Part shown: positions 1-5,271 of the stretch, piece after piece
Layout of the letters: the number at the start of each line of letters is the position of its first letter
How positions within the stretch are numbered: the first letter of the stretch is position 1
Assembly: GCA_947632315.1 (NCBI GenBank)
Contig: CANROV010000139.1
Span: forward strand, 1 to 5,271
Reading direction: 5' to 3'
Length of the DNA: 5,271 nt
From: Candidatus Gastranaerophilales bacterium
GTDB taxonomy: Bacteria; Cyanobacteriota; Vampirovibrionia; Gastranaerophilales; Gastranaerophilaceae
The notes under the pieces: model-generated
What the model was told of the DNA's origin: nothing
The model's database searches: none
What the model saw: the letters and a program-made list of their open reading frames with translations, nothing else
Position numbers and translations under genes: made by a program

Positions 1-153
1 TCCTGCTTTTTTTGCGTGATTTTCAGGTGCATCCTCCAATATATACTGGGTATACATTTTTTTCTTTAGAAAATCAATATAAACTACTCCTGATAATAAA
101 GTTAATACAAATGATACCAACAATGATACGACTATAAGTATATTAAATCCCAT
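1..153 (-). CDS. mraY: MraY, phospho-N-acetylmuramoyl-pentapeptide transferase (N-terminal fragment, runs off the window)
   Basis: MraY is an integral membrane enzyme that transfers phospho-MurNAc-pentapeptide from UDP to undecaprenyl phosphate, making lipid I. Only the first 51 codons are present; the rest lies beyond position 1. Translation from the ATG at 153 gives a hydrophobic first membrane segment (about residues 3-25, beginning MGFNILIVVSLL), then a short basic stretch, then QYILEDAPENHAKKAG at residues 36-51. That last stretch matches the conserved MraY cytoplasmic motif (usually ED.P..H..KAGTPTMGG). The following TPTMGG would lie outside the window. The start codon overlaps the murF stop by one base (TAATG), as expected for translationally coupled dcw cluster genes, and the MurF product is the MraY substrate. 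The related WecA-type transferases are less likely, given the motif and the murF neighbour. Confidence 0.9.
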   Translation of the reverse strand, partial: MGFNILIVVSLLVSFVLTLLSGVVYIDFLKKKMYTQYILEDAPENHAKKAG

Positions 154-165
154 TAATTTTTACCT
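151..165 (-). promoter_or_regulatory. murF/mraY stop-start overlap with Shine-Dalgarno for mraY
   Basis: On the minus strand the murF TAA (155-153) and the mraY ATG (153-151) share one base. An AGG at 165-163, inside the last murF codons, sits 9 nt before the mraY ATG and can act as its ribosome binding site. The layout indicates coupled translation of the two enzymes. Confidence 0.7.
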
Positions 166-1475
166 AACTCTTCTATTATTTCTTCAAATTTCATAAACCT
201 TGACGCTTTTAACAGAATATTGGAACCTTTTGGCAAATTACTTTTAATAAAATTACAAAGTTCTTTTTTGTTTTCAAAATGAACGGTTTTATTTTTATTA
301 CTGTTAATGAATTTTGCCAGTTCACCTACGGTTAAAACGTAGTCACAATTAAATTCATCCAAAAATTTTCCTGTTTCTGTATGATATTTTTCTTCATCCG
401 AACCAAGTTCTCCCATATCACCTAAAACTACTGTTTTAGGATTAGGTGTGTATAGTAAAAATGTTTTTAAAGCAGCTTTTACTGATTCAGGATTGGAATT
501 ATAACTGTCATTTATAACGTTAAAACCGTTTATGTTTTTTATATCCCATCTTTTTTCAATTTGGGTAAATTCTTTAAGCCCTTTTTGAATTATTATGGGA
601 TTTAATCCTGACAATAATGCTGTTTCTATTACACTAAGTGCATTTTGTACATTATGTTCTCCGCCGCAGTTTATTTTATATTCTTGATTTTTATATTTAA
701 ATCTTGAAAATTCTGACGTCATTTCAATTATTTCAAGTTCTTTATCCTCAAGCGAAAAATAAATGGTTTTATGCTTATTATCATTGATTTGTCTTATTAG
801 CGGGTTATCATGAGAAATTAAAATCCCGTCAGCCTTTAAATACTTTGTAATTTCAAATTTAGCTTTGGCTATATTAAGTAATGAACCTAATCTTCCGATG
901 TGAGCGCTTCCCGAATTAACAATAACTGCAACATCAGGATCTGAATATTTTGATAAAAGCTCAATTTCTCCAAAGCCTCTCATTCCCATTTCTACTATTA
1001 AATATTGGCTGTCCTCTTTTAATTCCGATAATGTTTGGCATAAGCCTATTTCATTATTATGATTCAGATTAGATTTAACGGTATTGCCTGCGTTTTTAAA
1101 TACCGAATACATCATTTCTTTAACGGTTGTTTTACCGCTTGAACCTGTTATTGCTATAGTGTAAGGGTTTATTTTATTTTTGTAAAAGTTTGCAAGCTGA
1201 AGATAAGCTTCCTTTGTATCTTTTACAAGAAATATATATTTCGCTTTATCGTAAATTTTGTTTTTATCGTTTGTAAAATATCCTGAAGCACCTGCATTTA
1301 ATGCGGTTTCAATGAAATTTTCTCCGTCAAAAGACTCTCCTTTTATCGGAATATAAATTTCTCCCTGTTTTATGGTTCTTGTATCAGTAGAAAATCCGTA
1401 TAAACAATCAGTTCCAGCTTCTTTTATAACAACAGGATTAACCGCTTTCTTTATCTCATCTAAACTTAATTTCAT
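153..1475 (-). CDS. murF: MurF, UDP-N-acetylmuramoyl-tripeptide--D-alanyl-D-alanine ligase
   Basis: MurF is the cytoplasmic ATP-dependent ligase that adds D-Ala-D-Ala to UDP-MurNAc-tripeptide, completing the pentapeptide precursor used by MraY. From the chosen start it is 440 aa, a normal family length. Visible landmarks are: an N-terminal substrate domain with STDTRT (29-34); the central ATPase P-loop TGSSGKTT (110-117); NLNHNNEIGL (136-145); VEMG (161-164); NSGSAH (187-192); the probable carbamylated lysine K206 in AKAKFEI (the usual AKGEI has Phe for Gly); GGEHNVQNAL (271-280); R309; and the C-terminal domain with NDSYNSNP (322-329) and VLGDMGELG (350-358). The KGSRGM-like motif near the C-terminus reads KASRFM (423-428). 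The reading frame stays open to a TTG at 1511, but that codon has no Shine-Dalgarno. The ATG at 1475 has GGAG five bases upstream and gives the expected N-terminus MKLSLDEI, so it is preferred. It follows dnaA by 62 bp and overlaps mraY. Confidence 0.95.
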   Translation of the reverse strand: MKLSLDEIKKAVNPVVIKEAGTDCLYGFSTDTRTIKQGEIYIPIKGESFDGENFIETALNAGASGYFTNDKNKIYDKAKYIFLVKDTKEAYLQLANFYKNKINPYTIAITGSSGKTTVKEMMYSVFKNAGNTVKSNLNHNNEIGLCQTLSELKEDSQYLIVEMGMRGFGEIELLSKYSDPDVAVIVNSGSAHIGRLGSLLNIAKAKFEITKYLKADGILISHDNPLIRQINDNKHKTIYFSLEDKELEIIEMTSEFSRFKYKNQEYKINCGGEHNVQNALSVIETALLSGLNPIIIQKGLKEFTQIEKRWDIKNINGFNVINDSYNSNPESVKAALKTFLLYTPNPKTVVLGDMGELGSDEEKYHTETGKFLDEFNCDYVLTVGELAKFINSNKNKTVHFENKKELCNFIKSNLPKGSNILLKASRFMKFEEIIEELGKN

Positions 1476-1480
1476 AATAT

Positions 1481-1484
1481 CTCC
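1481..1484 (-). promoter_or_regulatory. Shine-Dalgarno that fixes the murF start
   Basis: The mRNA reads GGAGATATTATG: a GGAG core with 5 nt spacing to the ATG at 1475. The in-frame TTG 36 bases further upstream (1511) has no purine-rich site before it, so this site decides the start. Confidence 0.8.
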
Positions 1485-1494
1485 GTCATGCTTT

Positions 1495-1503
1495 ATATTA
1501 CCA
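1495..1503 (-). promoter_or_regulatory. Possible weak extended -10 promoter before murF
   Basis: In the 62 bp dnaA-murF gap the minus strand reads TGGTAATAT: a TGn extension plus a hexamer matching TATAAT at 4 of 6 positions. No good -35 box lies 16-18 nt upstream. If used, it would start a short leader of roughly 13 nt carrying the murF GGAG site. In such AT-rich DNA a match like this can arise by chance, so it is only a candidate internal promoter. No terminator-like GC hairpin was seen in this gap. Confidence 0.2.
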
Positions 1504-1537
1504 TAAAACAAGGAGTATTACTTAATTGTGAATATTA

Positions 1538-2962
1538 TTAAGCATTAATTTTTTCGGTAAGTTCTTTAATTTCAGAGGCAAGGTGTCTGTCTGTATTTAT
1601 ATCTGTTTTTACTTTTTGATGAGAATATATTATAGTTGAGTGCTTGCGGTTAAAACACTCACCTATGTACGGAAAACTTTCATTTGTAAGTTCTTTTGCC
1701 AAATATATGGCAATTTGACGGGCATAAGCCGTTTTAGCTCCCCTCGTTGTTCCTTTTATGTCGTCAACTGATACATTATAATACTCTGCCGTTATATCTA
1801 TTATTCCTTCTACGGTCAGCGTTTTATGTTTTTCGCTGTAATTGATTATTCTTTTAACATTATCAAGTGTAATTGGTATTTCATTTATTGATGAATACGC
1901 ACTTATGGTATTAAATGCACCTTCAAGCTCTCTTACGTTTTTATTGTATACCGTTGCCAAAAATTCTATTATGTCATTGGGCATTTCAATATTATTATCG
2001 TGGGCAAGTTTTGTTAAAATTGCCATTCGTGTTTCTATATCGGGGACTTGTATATCAGCTAATAATCCCATCTGAAATCTGGTTTTCAGCCTGTCTGGAA
2101 GATTCTCAAATTTATCGGGTGAACGGTCAGAAGTAAATACTATTTGTTTTCCCGCATTATGCAAGCTCTCAAAAGTATTAAATAATTCTACCTGAGTTCT
2201 TGTTTTACCTTCAATAAATTGAATATCATCAACTAATAATACATCTACATTTCTGTATTTGTCACGAAAGTCGTTCATTTCTTTGTTGTTCTTGCTCTTG
2301 GAATTATTAGCTTTATCCATACCTCTTGCAAGTGCATTAACAAGGTCATTAACAAATTCTTCCGCTTTAACGTATTTAACTTTTAATTTTGGTTTGTTAA
2401 ATAAAATGTCATGCCCGATAGCTTGAAGTAAATGAGTTTTACCTAACCCTGAACCTCCGTATATAAACAAAGGATTATATTGTTTACCGGGGTCTTTGGC
2501 AACTGCAACAGATACCGCGTGTGCAAATTTATTATTTGCACCTACAACAAAATTTTCAAACTTATATTTTAAGTTTAATTTGCAATCGGACTGCATTTGC
2601 TTTAAACCGTCATATCTGGATGACGCTATTCTTTTTTCAAGATTATGTATAAATTCTTTTTGTTCTTCTTTTTTTGATTTTTGTTTTTCTTTTTCAAGTT
2701 GCTTATGAAGTTCTTCATCGTATATTAATTTAAAATAGACATCTTTTTTGCAAACTTGAGAAAGAGCTTTAGAAATATCTTTTTGATTTTTCTTTAAAAT
2801 TTGAACGGCAAGACTTTGTCCCGTTAAAGCACAAAAACAGTTATCTTCAAATGAATGAGGAACTAAAGGCAATATCCATGTTTCATAAGTGGTTGCCAAT
2901 ATAGTTTCCTTAAGTATAATAAGGACTTCATCCCATATTTGTTTAATTAATTCGTCAGCCAT
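1538..2962 (-). CDS. dnaA: DnaA, chromosomal replication initiator ATPase
   Basis: DnaA binds origin boxes, oligomerises with ATP, melts the origin and recruits the helicase. The 474 aa protein shows all four domains. Domain I (about 1-80) has IWDEVL and TYETWILPL. A short charged, Lys/Glu-rich linker follows (about 83-115). The AAA+ domain carries Walker A GGSGLGKT (169-176), Walker B DVLLVDD (240-246), sensor 1 FTSDR (276-280), the box VII arginine finger R295 in PDRLKTR, and sensor 2 R344 in NVRELEG. R255, the counterpart of the E. coli pore arginine R245, is kept. Domain IV (about 380-474) ends with the DNA-binding helix-turn-helix (about 427-450). Two oddities are an Asn/Lys-rich insertion at 212-231, about 13 residues longer than E. 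coli, and a signature reading FNRKHST instead of FGGRDHTT. The ATG is the only possible start, because no ATG, GTG or TTG occurs between it and the upstream in-frame stop. The gene follows aspS by 14 bp and is likely co-transcribed with it. Confidence 0.97.
   Translation of the reverse strand: MADELIKQIWDEVLIILKETILATTYETWILPLVPHSFEDNCFCALTGQSLAVQILKKNQKDISKALSQVCKKDVYFKLIYDEELHKQLEKEKQKSKKEEQKEFIHNLEKRIASSRYDGLKQMQSDCKLNLKYKFENFVVGANNKFAHAVSVAVAKDPGKQYNPLFIYGGSGLGKTHLLQAIGHDILFNKPKLKVKYVKAEEFVNDLVNALARGMDKANNSKSKNNKEMNDFRDKYRNVDVLLVDDIQFIEGKTRTQVELFNTFESLHNAGKQIVFTSDRSPDKFENLPDRLKTRFQMGLLADIQVPDIETRMAILTKLAHDNNIEMPNDIIEFLATVYNKNVRELEGAFNTISAYSSINEIPITLDNVKRIINYSEKHKTLTVEGIIDITAEYYNVSVDDIKGTTRGAKTAYARQIAIYLAKELTNESFPYIGECFNRKHSTIIYSHQKVKTDINTDRHLASEIKELTEKINA
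2521..2541. repeat. Perfect 8-bp inverted repeat inside dnaA
   Basis: GTGCAAAT (2521-2528) and ATTTGCAC (2534-2541) are exact reverse complements separated by the 5-base spacer TTATT. It encodes part of the conserved GANNKFAHAV stretch before Walker A, so protein constraint plus chance may explain it. It could form a small hairpin in the mRNA; no function is assigned. Confidence 0.5.
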
Positions 2963-2968
2963 TTCCTT
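2963..2968 (-). promoter_or_regulatory. Unusually close Shine-Dalgarno of dnaA
   Basis: The mRNA before dnaA reads TTTTAAGGAAATG, leaving only 1-2 nt between the AGGA/AAGG core and the ATG instead of the usual 5-9. No other purine-rich site and no alternative start exist in the 14 bp gap after the aspS stop. The dnaA start therefore probably depends on ribosomes finishing aspS, or initiates weakly. Confidence 0.5.
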
Positions 2969-2976
2969 AAAACTGT

Positions 2977-4713
2977 TTAGTTAACTTTTGTTGTAAGTCT
3001 TAGATGTAATTCTCTTAATTGTTCTTCGGATGCTAATGCAGGAGCGTCTGTCATTAAGCATGAATTTGTCTTTGCAAGCAGTGCAACAACTCTGTCTAAA
3101 CCAAGTGCCAATCCGGCATGAGGAGGTGTTCCGTATTTAAATGCGTTAATCATAAATCCGAATTTTTCTTGTGTTTCTTCATCGCTTAAACCAAGCGCCT
3201 TAAATACTCTTTTTTGAATTTCGGAAGAGTGGATTCTTACAGAGCCTCCGCCTAATTCGTTACCGTTATAGACTATATCATAAGCTATTGAACGGCAGTG
3301 TTCAGGGTCGGATTCCATTTTGTCTATATCCTCTAAATTAGGCATTGTAAACGGATGGTGAACAGAAACATATCTGTTATCTTCTTCTGAGTATTCAAAC
3401 ATCGGGAAGTCTACTACCCATAATAACGAATGAGCATTAGGGTCAATTAATCCCAATTTATCGCCGAAATAAAGTCTGAATCTGCCCATGACATCATAAG
3501 TAACTTTAGGTTTATCAGCAACGAAGAAAATGACATCACCTGCTTTAGCACCTGCTCTGTCTTTTACTTGCTGTGCTTGTTCTTCGGTTAAGAACTTTAA
3601 CACTGGTGATTTCGCTGTTCCGTCTTCCAAATAAATAATATTTGCAAGGGCTTTTGCACCAAATGATATAGCCAGTTTTGTTAAATCATCTATTTCTTTT
3701 CTTGAATAATTTGCAATACCGGGAATTTTTATTGCTCTTACTATTCCGCCTTTTTTCAGCGTATCCTTAATTATTTCAAAGTTAGAATTCATTATAATAT
3801 CGCCGATATCAAACAATTCCAGTCCGAAACGAAGGTCGGGCCTATCGGAACCGTATTTATCCATAGCTTCTTTATATGTCATAACGGGAATTTTTTCGGG
3901 AATTTCATAATCAACAAGTCTGAATACTTCTCTTAAAAGACCTTCAACCATATTCATAATATCTTGCTGTTCAACAAAAGACATTTCCATATCCACCTGA
4001 GTAAATTCAGGCTGTCTGTCAGCACGTAAATCTTCATCACGGAAACATCTTGCTATTTGATAATATCTTTCAATTCCGCCAACCATTAGTAACTGTTTAA
4101 ATATTTGAGGTGATTGAGGAAGTGCATAAAATTTCCCCGGCTGAACACGGCTCGGTACCAGATAATCTCTTGCTCCTTCAGGTGTTGTTTTAATTAATAC
4201 GGGGGTTTCAACCTCCAAGAAATTTTGTGAATTTAAATAATTACGTATTGTTTTTACAATTTCATGACGAAGTTTCAAACAGTTTAAAACTTTTTCTTGT
4301 CTTATATCTAAATAGCGGTATTTTAATCTTAAATCTTCATTAACTGATTCATCATTCAATGGGAACGGAAGTACTTCGGATGTTGATAAAATTTCGGCTG
4401 ATGTAGGATATACTTCTATTTCTCCCGTCGGAAGTTTATCGTTAAATGTTTCATCAGGTCTTATTGTAACCGTACCTGATGCTTTTATTACAAATTCATC
4501 TCTTAATTTTTGGAATATATCGTAAACTTCAGGATTTTTCTTAGGGTCTGAAACAAGCTGAAAAACTCCTGATTTATCTCTTAATTCTACAAAGATAATT
4601 CCGCCTAAATCTCTAACAGCACTGACCCAGCCTGCTACCGTTACTTCTTGTCCTATTTCATTTTTTGTTATTTCACCGCATCCGTGCGTTTTCATTGATG
4701 TTTTTGTAAGCAT
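2977..4713 (-). CDS. aspS: Aspartyl-tRNA synthetase, bacterial type, with a short deletion after motif 3
   Basis: This cytoplasmic class IIb enzyme charges tRNA-Asp with aspartate using ATP. The 578 aa protein (E. coli about 590) has an N-terminal OB-fold anticodon domain (about 20-110, with GWVSAVRDLGG at 28-38). The catalytic core has motif 1 ending at P171, the flipping loop TPEGARDY (177-184), aspartate-site QSPQIFKQ (200-207), motif 2 with FRDEDLRADRQPEFTQ (224-239) and D241. The bacterial GAD-type insertion domain follows (about 285-420, with FFVADKPKV). GGGSVRIH (488-495, R493) and motif 3 GLALGLDR (534-541) complete the active site. After LDRVVALLA the sequence jumps to KTNSCLMTDAP, lacking about 14 residues present in E. 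coli, including the conserved IRDVIAFP block. Leu36 and Glu88, in anticodon-domain loops, resemble discriminating AspRS. The ATG at 4713 has a good AGGA site; Met7 is a weaker alternative. dnaA follows after 14 bp. Confidence 0.96.
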   Translation of the reverse strand: MLTKTSMKTHGCGEITKNEIGQEVTVAGWVSAVRDLGGIIFVELRDKSGVFQLVSDPKKNPEVYDIFQKLRDEFVIKASGTVTIRPDETFNDKLPTGEIEVYPTSAEILSTSEVLPFPLNDESVNEDLRLKYRYLDIRQEKVLNCLKLRHEIVKTIRNYLNSQNFLEVETPVLIKTTPEGARDYLVPSRVQPGKFYALPQSPQIFKQLLMVGGIERYYQIARCFRDEDLRADRQPEFTQVDMEMSFVEQQDIMNMVEGLLREVFRLVDYEIPEKIPVMTYKEAMDKYGSDRPDLRFGLELFDIGDIIMNSNFEIIKDTLKKGGIVRAIKIPGIANYSRKEIDDLTKLAISFGAKALANIIYLEDGTAKSPVLKFLTEEQAQQVKDRAGAKAGDVIFFVADKPKVTYDVMGRFRLYFGDKLGLIDPNAHSLLWVVDFPMFEYSEEDNRYVSVHHPFTMPNLEDIDKMESDPEHCRSIAYDIVYNGNELGGGSVRIHSSEIQKRVFKALGLSDEETQEKFGFMINAFKYGTPPHAGLALGLDRVVALLAKTNSCLMTDAPALASEEQLRELHLRLTTKVN

Positions 4714-4720
4714 ATTATAT

Positions 4721-4724
4721 TCCT
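4721..4724 (-). promoter_or_regulatory. Shine-Dalgarno of aspS
   Basis: The mRNA reads AGGAATATAATATG: AGGA with 7 nt spacing to the ATG at 4713. This supports Met1 rather than the in-frame Met7 (codon at 4695). Confidence 0.75.
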
Positions 4725-4751
4725 GTTATCTCACTAGTATTATTTAAAAAT

Positions 4752-4778
4752 GTTATATCAAAAAAATTATTTTTTCAA
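4752..4778 (-). promoter_or_regulatory. Candidate sigma-70-type promoter for aspS-dnaA
   Basis: On the minus strand, TTGAAA (4778-4773, 5 of 6 to TTGACA) is followed after 15 nt by TATAAC (4757-4752, 5 of 6 to TATAAT). A TGA directly before TATAAC makes an extended -10. The spacing is shorter than the ideal 17, which the extended -10 could offset. The start would fall near 4745, giving a leader of about 30 nt with the AGGA site. The adjoining T/A runs (4761-4784) could act as an UP-like or curved element. No GC-rich terminator hairpin for the upstream YitT gene was found in this 72 bp gap, so read-through from that gene is also possible. Confidence 0.35.
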
Positions 4779-4785
4779 AAAAAAT

Positions 4786-5271
4786 TTAAATTTTTCGTTT
4801 TTTAATTCTGACACCTTCCACTTCATAAACATTTTCAATAGCGATAAAAGCTCTCGGATCAATATTTTTAGCTATTTCTTTAAGTTTTTGAACTTGAAGC
4901 CTTGATATAACACAGTATACAATTCTTTTTTTCTGTCCCGAATATCCGCCTTGTGCGTCAACGTATGTAACACTTACGTCCATTTTTTCCATTATGTCTT
5001 TTCCGATTTCGGTTGAATAATCAGTTATTACAAATACCGATTTAGATTCATTCAAACCTTCTATTACAACATCCATCGTTTTATATGCTATAAAATAAGT
5101 AATTATTGAATATAAAGCATGAGTCCAATCATAAATAAATCCGGCTATGGTAAAGATAAATATATTTATGAACATTATTATTTCGCCGACCGAAAAGCTT
5201 ATTTTTCTGGTAGCATAGATTGCAAGAATTTCGGTTCCGTCGACAGAAGCTCCGTTTCTTATTATTAAGCC
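4786..5271 (-). CDS. YitT-family membrane protein, C-terminal part (DUF161 end plus DUF2179), start outside the window
   Basis: The frame is open to the right edge and holds 161 C-terminal residues, so the gene begins outside the window. The in-window ATG at 5175 is not the start, because 32 upstream codons read in frame and encode family sequence (RNGASVDGTEILAI at fragment residues 5-18). YitT proteins are usually about 280-290 aa with several N-terminal membrane helices and a cytoplasmic C-terminal DUF2179 domain. Here two hydrophobic segments lie at about 26-47 and 51-71. DUF2179 follows (about 76-155) with VFVITD (79-84), VTYVDAQGGYSG (101-112), VYCVISR (118-124) and IDPRAFI (137-143). 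The end, EVEGVRIKKRKI, is basic and departs from the usual EVLGEGF-like ending. The molecular function of the family is not established. It is 72 bp upstream of aspS on the same strand; there is no evident functional link. Confidence 0.9.
   Translation of the reverse strand, partial: GLIIRNGASVDGTEILAIYATRKISFSVGEIIMFINIFIFTIAGFIYDWTHALYSIITYFIAYKTMDVVIEGLNESKSVFVITDYSTEIGKDIMEKMDVSVTYVDAQGGYSGQKKRIVYCVISRLQVQKLKEIAKNIDPRAFIAIENVYEVEGVRIKKRKI

Noticed and set aside
1476..1511. Longer murF starting at TTG (1511), adding 12 residues
   Set aside because: No Shine-Dalgarno precedes the TTG, and the added residues do not look like a MurF N-terminus. The ATG at 1475 has GGAG at 5 nt.
1842..2136. 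Two overlapping plus-strand open frames opposite dnaA
   Set aside because: They lie antisense to the highly conserved DnaA AAA+ and domain III sequence and their translations resemble no known family to me. They are shadows of the coding strand.
2521..2541. Inverted repeat in dnaA as an operator or regulatory hairpin
   Set aside because: It falls in codons for the conserved GANNKFAHAV stretch, and an 8-bp palindrome of this kind can be chance. It is kept as a repeat only.
2496..2708. Plus-strand 70-codon open frame opposite dnaA
   Set aside because: Its Phe/Ser/Cys-rich C-terminal part is the antisense of the Lys/Glu-rich DnaA linker, so it is a composition shadow rather than a gene.
4714..4719. 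Perfect TATAAT directly before the aspS ATG
   Set aside because: No -35 box lies 16-18 nt upstream, and a start 7 nt downstream would remove the first codons and the AGGA site. It is most likely chance in AT-rich spacer.
4722..4733. TTATCTCAC before aspS as a DnaA box for autoregulation
   Set aside because: It matches TTATNCACA only in the first half, and there is no second copy or cluster. AT-rich sequence gives such half matches often.
4761..4785. A/T hairpin after the YitT gene as a terminator
   Set aside because: The possible stem is only A-T pairs with a tiny loop and has no GC-rich core, so a working intrinsic terminator cannot be supported.
4786..5175. A complete 129-residue protein starting at the ATG at 5175
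   Set aside because: The frame continues to the window edge with conserved YitT-family sequence (DGTEILAI), so this ATG is internal to a larger gene.

Overview
The window is an almost fully coding stretch of an AT-rich bacterial chromosome (about one third GC by eye), with every gene on the minus strand. In transcription order, from high to low coordinates, it holds the C-terminal part of a YitT-family membrane protein, aspS (aspartyl-tRNA synthetase), dnaA (replication initiator), murF (last cytoplasmic ligase of peptidoglycan precursor synthesis) and the first 51 codons of mraY (lipid I synthase). No RNA gene, mobile element, CRISPR array or long non-coding stretch was seen. The longest gene-free gaps are 72 bp (YitT to aspS) and 62 bp (dnaA to murF).

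The aspS-dnaA gap is 14 bp and murF and mraY overlap by one base, so aspS-dnaA-murF-mraY could be one transcript. A candidate promoter lies in the A/T-tract-rich gap before aspS. A weaker extended -10 candidate lies before murF. murF-mraY is the normal order of the division and cell wall (dcw) cluster. The unusual point is that dnaA, normally beside dnaN or rpmH near oriC, sits between a tRNA synthetase gene and cell wall genes.

Organism: the AAA+ domain of DnaA has a run (IQFIEGK, then FQMGLLADIQVPDIETRMAIL in two adjacent parts) that resembles cyanobacterial DnaA as I remember it. With the low GC and the non-canonical dnaA locus, this suggests a non-photosynthetic cyanobacterial relative such as Vampirovibrionia/Gastranaerophilales ('Melainabacteria'). 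This is inference; a low-GC Firmicute or an Elusimicrobia-like lineage is not excluded.

No new defence or mobile system is visible. The points that deserve a second look are an AspRS lacking about 14 residues just after motif 3 (the conserved IRDVIAFP block), a DnaA with an Asn/Lys-rich insertion before Walker B and a shortened, altered DNA-binding signature, and the dnaA gene neighbourhood itself.
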